Shown here: positions 44,038 through 53,450 of the stretch, one piece after another
Position numbering within the stretch: position 1 is the first letter of the stretch
How the letters are laid out: each line of letters starts with the position of its first letter
Source of the DNA: Mesostigma viride
Taxonomy: Eukaryota > Streptophyta > Mesostigmatophyceae > Mesostigmatales > Mesostigmataceae
NCBI GenBank assembly: GCA_009746045.1
Contig: RPFO01000065.1
Span: 8,302,741 to 8,366,740 of the forward strand
Length of the DNA stretch: 64,000 bases
Direction of reading: 5' to 3'
Position numbers and translations under genes: made by a program
The notes under the pieces: generated by a model
The model's database searches: none
Seen by the model: only the letters and a program-made list of their open reading frames with translations
Told to the model about the DNA's origin: nothing

Positions 44038-47000
44038 ATGAGCAAACGCCTCTCGACGCAACGCAGCCTGGCGGCTGCGCTTAGCAATGAAAATACGTCT
44101 GCAGCCCCGGCTGCAGCTTCGCCAACCGGCCCAGAAGGCAGCGGCGCCACTAGCCAAGCTCTAGTGGTCGCCCAGCCCCCTCTGGCCGCCTCGCCCTCTG
44201 CATCGCCTGAACCTAAGCGCAGTCGCTCTGCTGAGCCACCCTGGGAAGAGCGCTCCTTTGACGTCAACAGCTCCGGCTTCTGGCAACGCAGCGCCGGTTG
44301 GTTCATGGAAGACTTGTTTTACGGCAATCACGCCTCGCTTCTAGCCCTGTGCGTGCACCTCACGTCCCACAACCGTGGACGCTGGCCTGGTGATGGCCAG
44401 CTTGTCGACCCCGCCGAGGCTCTCCCAATCATTCACCGCATGAGTCGCCCCAAGCTCCAACGCTTCGCCCTCTGCTCCCTTGTTGGCCGCTCCGAAGCCG
44501 CGATCTGGGTTTCCCCACCGCCCCCCCCACCTTCCCCACCGAAGCCACCATCCGCACCCTCCTCAAGGAAGCTTTCGAGCAGCACGTGACCCCTCTTGCC
44601 GCAGATGTGGCGGCACTTGGCGGTGCCCACGCTGGCTGCTGAGCTCCCCACCATCCCCACCGCCACCGCCACCCTCCTCGCCTCCACCCCCCCCCCCCTC
44701 CGCCTCCACCGACTCCATCACCGCCCAGCTCCGCGACATCGACCAGCGCCTCAAGGATAATGCAATCGCTATCGAGGTCTTGCAGAACACAGCAGGCCTC
44801 ACCGCCCAGGCAGTGAAGGACATTGCCGCCAAGCCAGCCCCGGCTGGCCTGGCCGGCGATGCTCCTCCCATCACGACCTGGGCGGACATGCTTATTAACC
44901 CCTAAATGGTCTGAGATCCTGCCGATAAATCGGCTGGATCTTCACAATTTTGCAAACCAGATGCCATCCAACCTACCCATATCCAATGGCTGTCCTTGGG
45001 GGCCAAGCATGTCCATGAGTTGCCCTTCGGGTTGGTATATCACAACCTCACATATATGCAGGGTAGGCCATATATAACTGCCGTCAAAGTCAGGGGGGTC
45101 AAGACGCGCGTTTTCATTTTTGGTAGAATGTGCATTTTGAATTATGTTATAAGACCTAGGCACCTACCACTTCAGGGATGATAAACAATTAGTTGCTGAA
45201 CAGTTTGAGCCATTGGGGTCATCATTTGGGTGGGTATACCAGCAGTTACACCCAGTACAGCCCATAGGGGTACCGTTGGTAAAAAGCAACCAAGGGGGTA
45301 AGGGTGGGCATACTACCTACTAATATGGCCACCAACCATGCCAAACAATACATTTCCCTTCCACAATGATGGGGAAACATAACTGCATCATCACACTGCC
45401 CTTACATGGCACCTATGTGCAGGTGCTACCTTGTCCATGCACGTAGGTAACGTGGTACGGATACCCTACGCAAGGCATGCATTCTAGGAGGCAGCCACCA
45501 ACAAACTGATGTTGAGCCTATTTCAGCCTGCCCTAGCAAGGATAAACTAGGCCTAAGCTGCTATAGCTTGCCAGGTGATGGCCAGCACACCTGGTGGCAC
45601 ATGCTGTCAATGGGAAGCTTTTACTCACCAGTTACGTGCTTGATGATGCCACAGAGACCAGCCAACTGCCTCACACTCATGCAATATGTGTATGGGAAAT
45701 GTATAACAAACATATATGGAGGTATTCAAACCCATACAGCCTCTAAAACTTATCACCATCACCCTGTGGCAGGCCAACTGACTGAGGGAAGCATCTAAGA
45801 AGGGTGTTTTAGAAAGGGGCCAGGCCAGGGTCAAGAAAGAGCATGAATAATGCAAAAAGAATGTGCTACACAAGCTAGAACGTATATACAAACGTCAAAC
45901 ATCGATAGGAAAACGATGCTTAAGCTTTACCAGGCATGGATGGCGTTACCTTGGCCCAGGCGGTGGCCGCAAAATGGCGCATTTCGGCACACCAAAGTTG
46001 TGCAGCATGGTCGCTGGATTCGGCGATTTCTGGCCACCCTTGCACGTTTACGACTAATATGTATCATAAAAAGTACAAAGAAACCGATATATCCTTTAAA
46101 ATACGCCGGAAAGGTATTGCTGTCAACGTTTCTATCGTCCGGCCTGATCGCAGTTTTTTCCAGCAAGAACGCTGCCGACACCTATCAAATGGCATTCCCG
46201 CGAACCAGAAATTGGCCTGTATGATCTTTAGGACGTATAAAATCAATATCCTAAGTTTGGTCAGAAAATTCGAACGAAAACGTAAATGCCATGCGTGGGC
46301 GCAAGCCGCCATCGCCAGGTCGTCGTTTTCCGGAATGCACGTTGTACGTGAAAAAGTACCCTGACCCCTTGTACTTTGACCGGCCAGAACACCTCTATAA
46401 CTTTGTCAGAAGTATGCAAACCCATATACCATGCTTTAGAGTATTTTATAAACTTTCGATCTTCTCAGCTAAACTTTTCCTAATTCTCAATAGTTTTCGC
46501 GGCATTTGGTCGCCCGAGAAGGGGCCGATGCATCGGCTGGAACTCGATTTTTGGCGGAAAATCGGCCGCAAGACCATTTAGGGGTTAAGCAACATACCAC
46601 CTCCACCACCTCCGCCGTCGCAGCCCAGCTCCAGCGGCAGACGCTTGACCTCCGCGAGGAGGCCGAGCTCGCCAAGCGCAGCCTCAACGTCATTGTCAAG
46701 AATCTCAAGATGGAGGAAGGTGAGAATTCCGAGAAGCTTGCGCGTGCTTTTGAGAGACTCAGAAATCCTTGATCGCATGGGCCTTACTGGTGAGCTTTAC
46801 GCCAGTACCGGGCCCTATGGCGCAAGCCCCTGGGCAAGATCGAGAAACAGGACCTGTTCAAGGTCCTCGTCCTTCCTGTTCTCACGTATTGCGCCGAGAC
46901 GTGGACCCTCACCGCCGACCTGGCCCGCAAGCTGGACGGCGCGGTCACCAGCATGCTGCGTTCCATTTTCAGAGTAGGATATGCTGCTCATGTCCGCAAT

Positions 47001-47890
47001 GAGGACCTGTACCAGGGCATGCCCTATATCACCAGCACAATTAAGCAACGCCGCCTGCAGCTAGTAGGGCACCTAGCTCGCACCAATCAGGTAGACACCT
47101 CACGTGGCCCCCCCGCAGGACTGCGACCAGCCCAGCCTGGCCGGCACCTCCTGACGTGGGCTGGGCCCAGTGATGTTAGACGCCGCAAGGCCCGCACCTT
47201 CAAAGAACAGCTAGTAGAGGACATGGGGGGCCTCGGCCTCTCCGTGATTTGGAAGAAGATGATGGACAAGGCCAAGTGGGCCCAGGTCATAGAGGACAAC
47301 GAGCCCCCCCCAGTGGGGAAGCGCCCGCGTGTGCAATCCCACGGGAGGCACGCTAGATAGCTCCCCCTAGGGCAGCGTGCGGCTGCCTAGATAGATGATG
47401 TAGTTAGAATGTTGCTAGATAGATGTAGTATGTAGCCAATGTAGATAGATTAGACCGGTAGGAATGTTTGCACCCATCCATCCATTCATCGGGGTTAATG
47501 CTCCGTGACTCCCCAACGGGAGCACGAGTCTAATTAATTAATTAATTAATTACTGGTGAGATCGAGCTGGCCGCCCACCGCCTAATTCCCCGCGCGCGGG
47601 GTAAGGCCGGGCCGCCCCCGCTCCTTCTCACCTTTAAGACCCCGGCGGACAAGATTTCGTTTCTCAGACGCCGCAAGCGGCTCGAGAAGACTCTCTTCAC
47701 CCTTGACGACGACTTGACCCTGGCACAGCAACAACGGCGACGGGAGCTATGGCCGACCTACCTCCAGCTCCGGCAGACCAAGGCGGGCCAGCCGGTGTAC
47801 TGGAAGGGGGCGGCCATCTACGTCGGCCACAAGCCCTGGCAAGCGACCCCCTCGACCACCGCGGCCCCAGCAACTCCAGCCCCCGCCTAG
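44038..47890 (+). CDS. LINE ORF1p, interrupted by two insertions
   Basis: Nucleic-acid-binding ORF1 protein of an L1/Tx1-type LINE, about 465 residues once the inserts (44899-46584 and 46795-47549) are discounted. The N-terminus is Ala/Pro/Ser-rich (MSKRLSTQRSLAAALSNENT). A mid-section has SFDVNSSGFWQRSAGWFMED and YGNHASLLALCVHLTSHNRG. A coiled coil follows (SITAQLRDIDQRLKDNAIAI, LREEAELAKRSLNV), then the RRM-like VIVKNLKMEEGENSEKLARA and the C-terminal domain (FLRRRKRLEKTLFTLDDDLT, RRELWPTYLQLRQTK), ending at TAG 47888-47890. The TTAA insertion falls after WADMLI. A 4-nt gain near 46757, compared with the copy at about 15870, and at least one shift near 44510 break the frame. In intact relatives this protein coats the element RNA and acts as a chaperone. 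Confidence 0.75.
44899..46584. mobile_element. piggyBac-like non-autonomous element
   Basis: 1686 bp bounded by TTAA on both sides (44895-44898 and 46585-46588), with 14-bp perfect terminal inverted repeats CCCCTAAATGGTCT / AGACCATTTAGGGG. TTAA target and CCC-starting termini are the hallmark of piggyBac elements. Removing it with one TTAA restores ATGCTTATTAAGCAACAT, in frame with the flanking ORF1 codons. No transposase was found inside. Subterminal GCCGATAAATCGGC and GATGCATCGGC palindromes are noted. The interior has no recognisable gene. Confidence 0.85.
46795..47549 (+). mobile_element. 5'-truncated ORF2 LINE inserted in ORF1
   Basis: 755 bp flanked by the 11-bp duplication TTACTGGTGAG (46784-46794 and 47550-47560). 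It encodes the distal part of a LINE ORF2: FKVLVLPVLTYCAETWTLTA, AVTSMLRSIFRVGYAAHVRN, IKQRRLQLVGHLARTNQVDT, to a stop at about 47360. The 3' UTR ends in hairpin CTCCCCAACGGGAG and a TTAA-repeat tail. This is the usual post-reverse-transcriptase C-terminal region of non-LTR elements. Confidence 0.85.
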
Positions 47891-48366
47891 GGGAATACAG
47901 CAGTAGTGTAGAATAGTTAGACAGTGGCCTTGTACATGCCCGCCTACTAGTAACAGGCACTATACCAGCTGAGGCCTAGCCTTTTTAGTCATGTACATGT
48001 GTGCCTATGATGAGCCACCCTCCAGATGATGCCTAGCTTTATTTAATTATGCAGTGCCCATGCAGGGAGTAACTCCCTGCTGAGCCGCCATGCCCTAGCT
48101 TTTTGTATAGCTATGCTGATCTTCCCCCCCATGACAGGCTCCCCCTTCGCTGGGCATAGCTTGAAGATCATGGGGATGCAAGTGCCCTGGTGCACCTAGA
48201 GCAAGGGTCCTTTACATCCCCACCCTTGCAGGAAGTAGCTTAGGATGTATGATAGGCCATATGCCCCCCTCTCAAGGGCTATGTGCTACATATACTCCCA
48301 ACGGAGTTATGTTACAATTCAATTCAATTCAATTCAATATACTCCCAACGGAGTTATGTTCATGAC

Positions 48367-48447
48367 TAATTAATTAATTAATTAATTAATTAATTAATTA
48401 ATTAATTAATTAATTAATTAATTAATTAATTAATTAATTAATTAATT
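48367..48447. repeat. (TTAA)n LINE tail, 80 bp
   Basis: About twenty ATTA/TTAA units form the 3' tail of the older LINE copy. It is the longest such tail in the window. Confidence 0.85.
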
Positions 48448-48479
48448 CATGCCACAGCAGCAATTGGACACGATAGACG

Positions 48480-49195
48480 ATCCGGCAAGTTCTGTGGGTG
48501 CAATAAGACCCGCGTGAGCATATCATAAGGAGCGTGGGCGCAAGCTAGTAATCTGATCATATGTAGCTAGCCAGGACGCGTAGCATGGCTGGCTGTACAA
48601 GGGCTAATTAAGCTAAGGCTATGGCTGGTTCTGAGGACGAGCCACGCGAGCCACGACACATTCTAGGGATGGCTGGCATGACGGCAGTGACTACCAACCA
48701 ATGATTCAAGCTAGGGCTATTCTAGCCCGCAGGGGGCGTCCACATGCGCACATCTTGTGGTTGATCATCAGGTCGATCCCCGCCCCCCCCGAAAATAGCG
48801 GAAAAGTGCCCACACAATTGGCTTGGACGCCGGAACAATTTAAGTGGGCCCCGCCCCCCGCCAGTATTGTACACCTTGGGCTTCTGGGGATCCTGCTTGT
48901 GGCGGAGGTATTCCGGCTGCACAGGTCACGTCGCTGCATGCTGCTGAGCGGGGGTCAGGTCGTCGTCCAGCGTCCAGGTGAGGTCGTGCTACCTCTTGCG
49001 ACGAGAAAGGAACCGCTGCACTAGCTTGTCCTCAGGGGATCGAGGGGAAGGTGAGCAGGACTGGTGCCCAGGGGAGCCACCTCTGGGGGATCCGTTACTT
49101 TGCCGCCTAAATGTCAAATTGTAGAGGTTTCCCTAGTCCGGACCAAAAGTGGCCTTCTGGAGCCGCGGTCAAAAGTGGATTTATGCGACCGGCAT
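48480..49195 (-). mobile_element. degenerate LINE ORF1 C-terminal remnant and family D scrap
   Basis: GTGGGTGCAATAAGACCC at about 48497 resembles the edge of family D. At about 48840-49030 the minus strand keeps the pattern of the ORF1 C-terminal domain coding region (reverse of CAGTATTGTACACC, GGTCAGGTCGTCGTCCAGCG, CGACGAGAAAGGAACCG). It is heavily decayed. Confidence 0.5.
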
Positions 49196-49430
49196 GATTC
49201 TATACGTGTTGACCAAGTCACTCTCTGCTGAGACGCCGTCATGCCCTAGCCATTGCTTAGCCATGATCATCTTCCACCCCAATGATGTCCGCAACTTTGC
49301 ATGCAAAGCTGCTGGAATACTGCTGACATGGTGGTGCAGGTGCACCTCCATTGTGCACCCCGAGAAGGTACGTGGCAGATTACACCCACCACCTGCAGGT
49401 TATCGCCTAGAATGTAATAAAAAACCATAT

Positions 49431-51567
49431 TAATAAATTAATTAATTAGGAATATAACTCCGTTGGGAGTATATGTAGCACATATCCCAGAGAAGGGGCA
49501 TATGGCTTTTCATACATTCTAAGCTACTTCCTGCAAGGGTGGGAATGTAAACGCCCACTTGCTCTAGTAGATTAAGGTGCACCAAGGGCACCTGCACCCC
49601 CCAGAGTCTCAAGCTCAACCCAACTAAGGGGAGCCTGTCATGGGGGGGCCGGGAAGATCATCATGGCTATACAAGAGCTAGGGCCCATGGCTTCTCATCA
49701 GAGAGTGACTCTCTGCATGTATAGGCAGGGCTGAGCTAATTCTTAATGCATCATCCATGGGGAGTCCCATAATTAGAGGCAGGGCGTGGCTGAATTCTGA
49801 AACGCATCATCCATGGCCATTATGGGCGCACATGCGATGGGGCCGCGTGGTAGGCTAAGCCTTACAAATCTACACTACTGCTATATTCCCGGCTAGACTG
49901 GGGCTGCTGGGGTGGCAGGGGGTGCCTGCCAGGGCTTGTGGTCGACGTGGATGACATCCCCCCGCCAGTATACCGGTTTCCCCCCTGCGCTTTGCCGGAG
50001 CTGGAGGTACTAAGGTCGGCCATAGCTCGTGTCACCGTTGTTGCTGGGCCAGGGTCAGGTCGTCGTCCAGCGTGAAGTGAGTCCTCGAGAGCTTCTTGCG
50101 GTTTTTAAGAAACAACGTCAGCTTGTCCGCCATGTGAGGAGCAGGGGGGCCGGGCCAGCCTTACCCCGCGCGCGGCCCGGAAGGCGGGCAGCGGACATCC
50201 GCAGCTCACCATGCAGTGATGTGCATGGGGGCAAGAATGTCGCGCTTAAATGCCGTGAGAGGACTCGTCGAGGTCTCATCTGCCGGCTGGTCAAAGTGCT
50301 TGACGATGACATTGTGGCTACGCTGGGTGCAGTCGGCCTCCTTGCGGAGGTCGAGGCCGGGCTTGTTGCTTGAGCTGTGCCGCGATGGTGGAGGTGGTGG
50401 TGGTGGAGTGGTGCTTGAGCAGGTCCGCGCGGAGCGCGCCCAGGTCTGGGTGGGAGGATCGAGCATCGCTGGCCGGGCCAGCAGATGCCGGCTGGGCAGC
50501 GATGTCCTTCACCGCCTGGGCGGTGATACCTGCGGTGTTTTGCAAGCATTCGATGGCGATGGCGTGGTCGTGGAGGCGCTGGTCGATGTCGTGGAGCTGG
50601 GTTTTGATGTCGGCTGTGGAGGTGGAGGCGGCAGTGGAGGTGGAGGCGAGGAGGGTGGAGGTGGAGGTGACGGTGGTGGAAATGTGATCGAGGGAGTTCA
50701 GCAGCCAACGTGCCTCCCATTGCGGCAACATCTGCGGCAAGGGGCTGGGGTCACGTGCTGCTGGATGGCCTCCGTTAGGATGGAGCGGAGTGTAGATGCG
50801 GAGATGGATGGAGCCCAGATCTCGCCGTCAGACTTCGCCGAGGAGGCAGCAGAGAATCAGGTGCTGAAGGTCAGGCTGGTTGTAGTGGAGGCCCGGCGTC
50901 AGCAGCAGATCTCGGCTTTGAAGCCTGCGGCCATCTGGCTAGAGAAGACGGTTGATGCTGTGAAGGTGGAGGCACAGCTCAAGGAGCGAGGCGTAATCCC
51001 CGTAGAAAATGCACTCCAGAGCAGTGCACGGGGCAATGTTGTACCAGTCGTAATCGTCGACATTGAAGGTTTTGAGCTTGAAACGCGGTTCGCGGACCGC
51101 GGATGGGCGACTGCATTTGTTTTCGGGCGATGCCGATGGCGAGGCCGCGGGAGCAGCCGAGTGAACCACTAACGCTTGCATGCTAGGGTCACCGCTGCCT
51201 GGGAGGCTGGGAGGCGGAACTGCAGCTGGGGCTGCAGGTGTATTTGCTTGGCTCATTGCAGCCTCCAAACTGCGATTCGTCCAGTTGCGTTTGCTGGCCA
51301 TAATAGTGCGTAATGGCGTCGGGAAAATATATCAGCGTATGCGTCCTAGAAAGACGCGCCATGGTGCTTTGCGTAATAGCTGCAGGCTGGTCACAATACA
51401 GCGTTACAGCTGTAACCGATGATAGTAGCAGATGCGCCTAGAAAAGACGCATCGGTTGCAAGTGATCTGACTGCATTTGGGGCTCAGACGCGAAAGTTCT
51501 GAGCTCCGCCGTCAGCCATGTCCGCTCGTGGCTTGTGGCATCACTTGCAACCGGTTCGTGGCTCGTG
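49431..51567 (-). mobile_element. full-length ORF1-only LINE, minus strand
   Basis: 2137 bp. The TTAA-type tail and hairpin ACTCCGTTGGGAGT are at the left. ORF1 runs from ATG at 51301 leftwards (MASKRNWTNRSLEAAMSQAN, STTAASTSTA-type linker, QLHDIDQRLHDHAIAIECLQ coiled coil) to the C-terminal domain near 49890-50130. The 5' end reads CACGAGCCACGAACCGG on the minus strand. The likely duplication is an A-run plus C/CATAT on both sides (AAAAAACCATAT on the left, AAAAAACATAT on the right), the right A-run having grown to 28. ORF1 is broken in several places. No ORF2 is present. Confidence 0.8.
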
Positions 51568-51595
51568 AAAAAAAAAAAAAAAAAAAAAAAAAAAA
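51568..51595 (+). repeat. A(28) homopolymer
   Basis: Lies at the 5' end of the minus-strand LINE, within the right-hand target-site duplication. It is best read as an expanded A-run of the target, not as a poly(A) tail, since the element's 3' end is at 49431. Confidence 0.75.
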
Positions 51596-51659
51596 CATAT
51601 GCGGCCCTTCTCAGGGATATGTGTTACATATCCTCCCCACTGAGGTACATGTTCTTAAC

Positions 51660-52553
51660 TAATGCGACGCGGCGCTCCGTCCAGCTGGCGTTAGACTGGT
51701 TGTGGATTGGACGGAATTCCCGGTCTGAAAAGCGGGTTTTATATCTCAAGTAACATGGAAAATGAACATGGACGACCTGACGACACGGCGGATCGGCATG
51801 GCGTGGGCGCAACTCCATGACCACCGCCGCTGGGGGAGCAACCCCGCCCTACCCCGGATCGTCAAGCGTGACCTCTTCAAGGTCGTCACAGTTCTGACGA
51901 TCCTGACCTACGGCGCCGAGACCTGGACACTGATGCAGGAGCTGTAGCAACGACTCGACGGCAACGTCACCAAGATGCTGCGCAAGGCCCTTAACATCCC
52001 CTTTGGTTTGCACATTAGTAATGAGGAAATGTACGCTGATTTGCCCTATGTTTCCCACACTATTAGGCACAGGTGCCTGGGCCTAGCAGGGCATCTGGCC
52101 CGCACAGATCAGGTAGACACATCAGATAGACTAGCTGGCACCAAGCCCGCCCAGCCTGGGCCATATGTCCTCACCTGGCGTGCCCCAGGCCGCGCGCGGC
52201 AGGGCCGCCACCCGTCCGGACTTTTCGTGATAGACTCGGCATGGACATGTGCTACACTAGACGTGACAGGCTCGTGAACACCCGGGCAGCCTCCTGGTTT
52301 GTCTGTAATATGGAGGCAGATGGTACGCAAGGATATAGATGGCAAGTAGTGATGAAGGAGACCGCCCCCAAGTCTGTGGGGGCTCCGCGTGTGACCGCGT
52401 ATGGCATTCATAGCGATTCGGGCCGTGGTGCCCACAACCCTGTAGCTAGGACCTAGATAGCTTACACCATCCATTCCATCCCATGTTCCCCTCCCACTGA
52501 GGACTTATGCTCACGTGACGCAGTCACGTGTCTATTAATTAATTAATTAATTA
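51660..52553 (+). mobile_element. 5'-truncated ORF2 LINE
   Basis: Encodes the distal ORF2 region: TTRRIGMAWAQLHDHRRWGS, LTILTYGAETWTL, VTKMLRKALNIPFGLHISNE, IRHRCLGLAGHLARTDQVDT. There is an in-frame TAG after MQEL (about 51945) and further decay beyond about 52180. The 3' end has the hairpin CACGTGACGCAGTCACGTG (about 52513-52531) and a TTAATTAA tail (52533-52553). It is related to the fragments at 46795-47549, 9710-9935 and 41130-41390. Confidence 0.8.
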
Positions 52554-52674
52554 TCTTCCATCATCATTCCGTCATCATTCCGTCATCGCGACTAGCAAAT
52601 GTGTACCACCCTTATGCTGGCATCTGTCACCGCCCCCGGCAGTTGTGATGGTTGTGTTGGGGTGTGAGAGTGAT

Positions 52675-53164
52675 GGCGAAAAATTGCACGTACTTACTCT
52701 ATATATAAAGAACGCCCAATTTTTCGCCACCCTACCACCCCTTGGCGCGGGTCATAGGAGGTGTTTGTCAAGGTGTGACAAGGATGGCGAAAAATTGCAC
52801 GTACTTACTCTATATATAAAGAACGGACAATTTTTCGCCACCCCTGCCACCCCTTGGCGCGGGTCATAGGGAGGTGTGTTGTCAAGGTGTGACAAGATGG
52901 CGAAAAATTGTCCTTAGTTACTCTTAATAGAAAGAACGGACAATTTTTCGCCACCCCGCCACCCCTTGGCGCGGGTCATAGGAGGTGTTTGTCAAGGTGT
53001 GACAAGGATGGCGAAAAATTGCACGTACTTACTCTATATATAAAGAACGCCCAATTTTTCGCCACCTTCCCCCGCTGGCCGGCGCTGAGGTGGCGTGGGT
53101 TGTTGGATGTGGCGAAAAATTGCACGTACTTACTCTATATATAAAGAACGCCCAATTTTTCGCC
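52675..53164. repeat. tandem array of five 54-bp hairpins
   Basis: Units at 52675-52728, 52786-52839, 52899-52952, 53010-53063 and 53111-53164. Each begins GGCGAAAAATTG and ends CAATTTTTCGCC, a perfect 12-bp inverted repeat, around a 30-nt loop (CACGTACTTACTCTATATAT-AAAGAACGCC in four units; the third has CCTTAGTTACTCTTAATAG). The first three spacers, of 57-59 bp, are themselves similar (ACCCCTTGGCGCGGGTCATA, GGTGTGACAAG). The last spacer is different and 47 bp long. Confidence 0.9.
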
Positions 53165-53320
53165 ATGTCCTCGCAGGGTGAGGGAGCCGGCGAGGGCCGC
53201 GCGGCGGGGGTGTGCAGAGTGTTAGGGATATATCTCTGGATGTTTAACTAGTTTACTCTGGATGTTTACTCTGGATGTTTAACTAGTCAGAACTGCATTT
53301 CGAGACGAATGAAAATTTGT
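53165..53320. repeat. short tandem repeat near the virus-like element
   Basis: At about 53225-53290 the phrase CTCTGGATGTTTAACTAGT recurs two to three times. It lies between the hairpin array and the first virus-like gene, and may mark the element's left border, but no terminal repeat could be proved. Confidence 0.4.
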
Positions 53321-53450
53321 TTTCAGCATGCATTGACGCGTTGTATACTGCATAAACGAATTCATTAAAATTTATATCACGTCCACGTTCGTTATCAGCT
53401 CAACAAGAGCGAAATGGCAAGCTCGTTGCCGTCGTCAACAAGACGACACT

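Larger units (their letters stand above)
43879..48336 (+). mobile_element. full-length ORF1-only LINE (HAL1-like), with two insertions
   Basis: Flanked by ATATACTCCC (43869-43878 and 48337-48346). It starts with ACGAGCCACGAGCC repeats, as does the independent copy ending at 51567. It then has a short 5' UTR, ORF1 from 44038, and a 3' UTR of about 450 bp with hairpin ACTCCCAACGGAGT and an (AATTC)n tail. Without the TTAA element and the ORF2 fragment its length is about 2.0 kb. No ORF2, endonuclease or reverse transcriptase lies between the ORF1 stop and the 3' UTR, so it must be mobilised in trans. Confidence 0.85.
43262..48447 (+). mobile_element. older ORF1-type LINE copy, host of a four-layer nest
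   Basis: The 5'-truncated older copy runs from about 43262 (ORF1 C-terminal remnant) through its 3' UTR to 43878, and resumes at 48347 with AACGGAGTTATG and an 80-bp TTAA-repeat tail (48367-48447). It is split in its 3' hairpin by the full-length LINE at 43879-48336. Confidence 0.8.
49196..51660 (+). mobile_element. older LINE 3' UTR split by a minus-strand LINE
   Basis: Plus-strand 3' UTR words run from GTCACTCTCTGCTGAGACG (about 49218) to GTAATAAAAAACCATAT (49430), and resume at 51596 with CATATGCGGCCCTTCTCAGG, ending near CCTCCCCACTGAGG (about 51645). The gap is the full-length minus-strand LINE. Confidence 0.75.

Noticed and set aside
51568-51595. poly(A) tail of a retroposon
   Set aside because: It lies at the 5' end of the adjoining LINE. 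The 3' ends of this family carry TTAA- or AATTC-type tails.
52645-53144. Frames with repeated GEKLHVLTLYIKN peptide
   Set aside because: Translation of the hairpin array; the repeat explains the open frame.
52675-53164. CRISPR array
   Set aside because: The repeats are palindromic and regularly spaced, but the spacers are homologous to each other, there is no cas-like gene, and the setting is eukaryotic.
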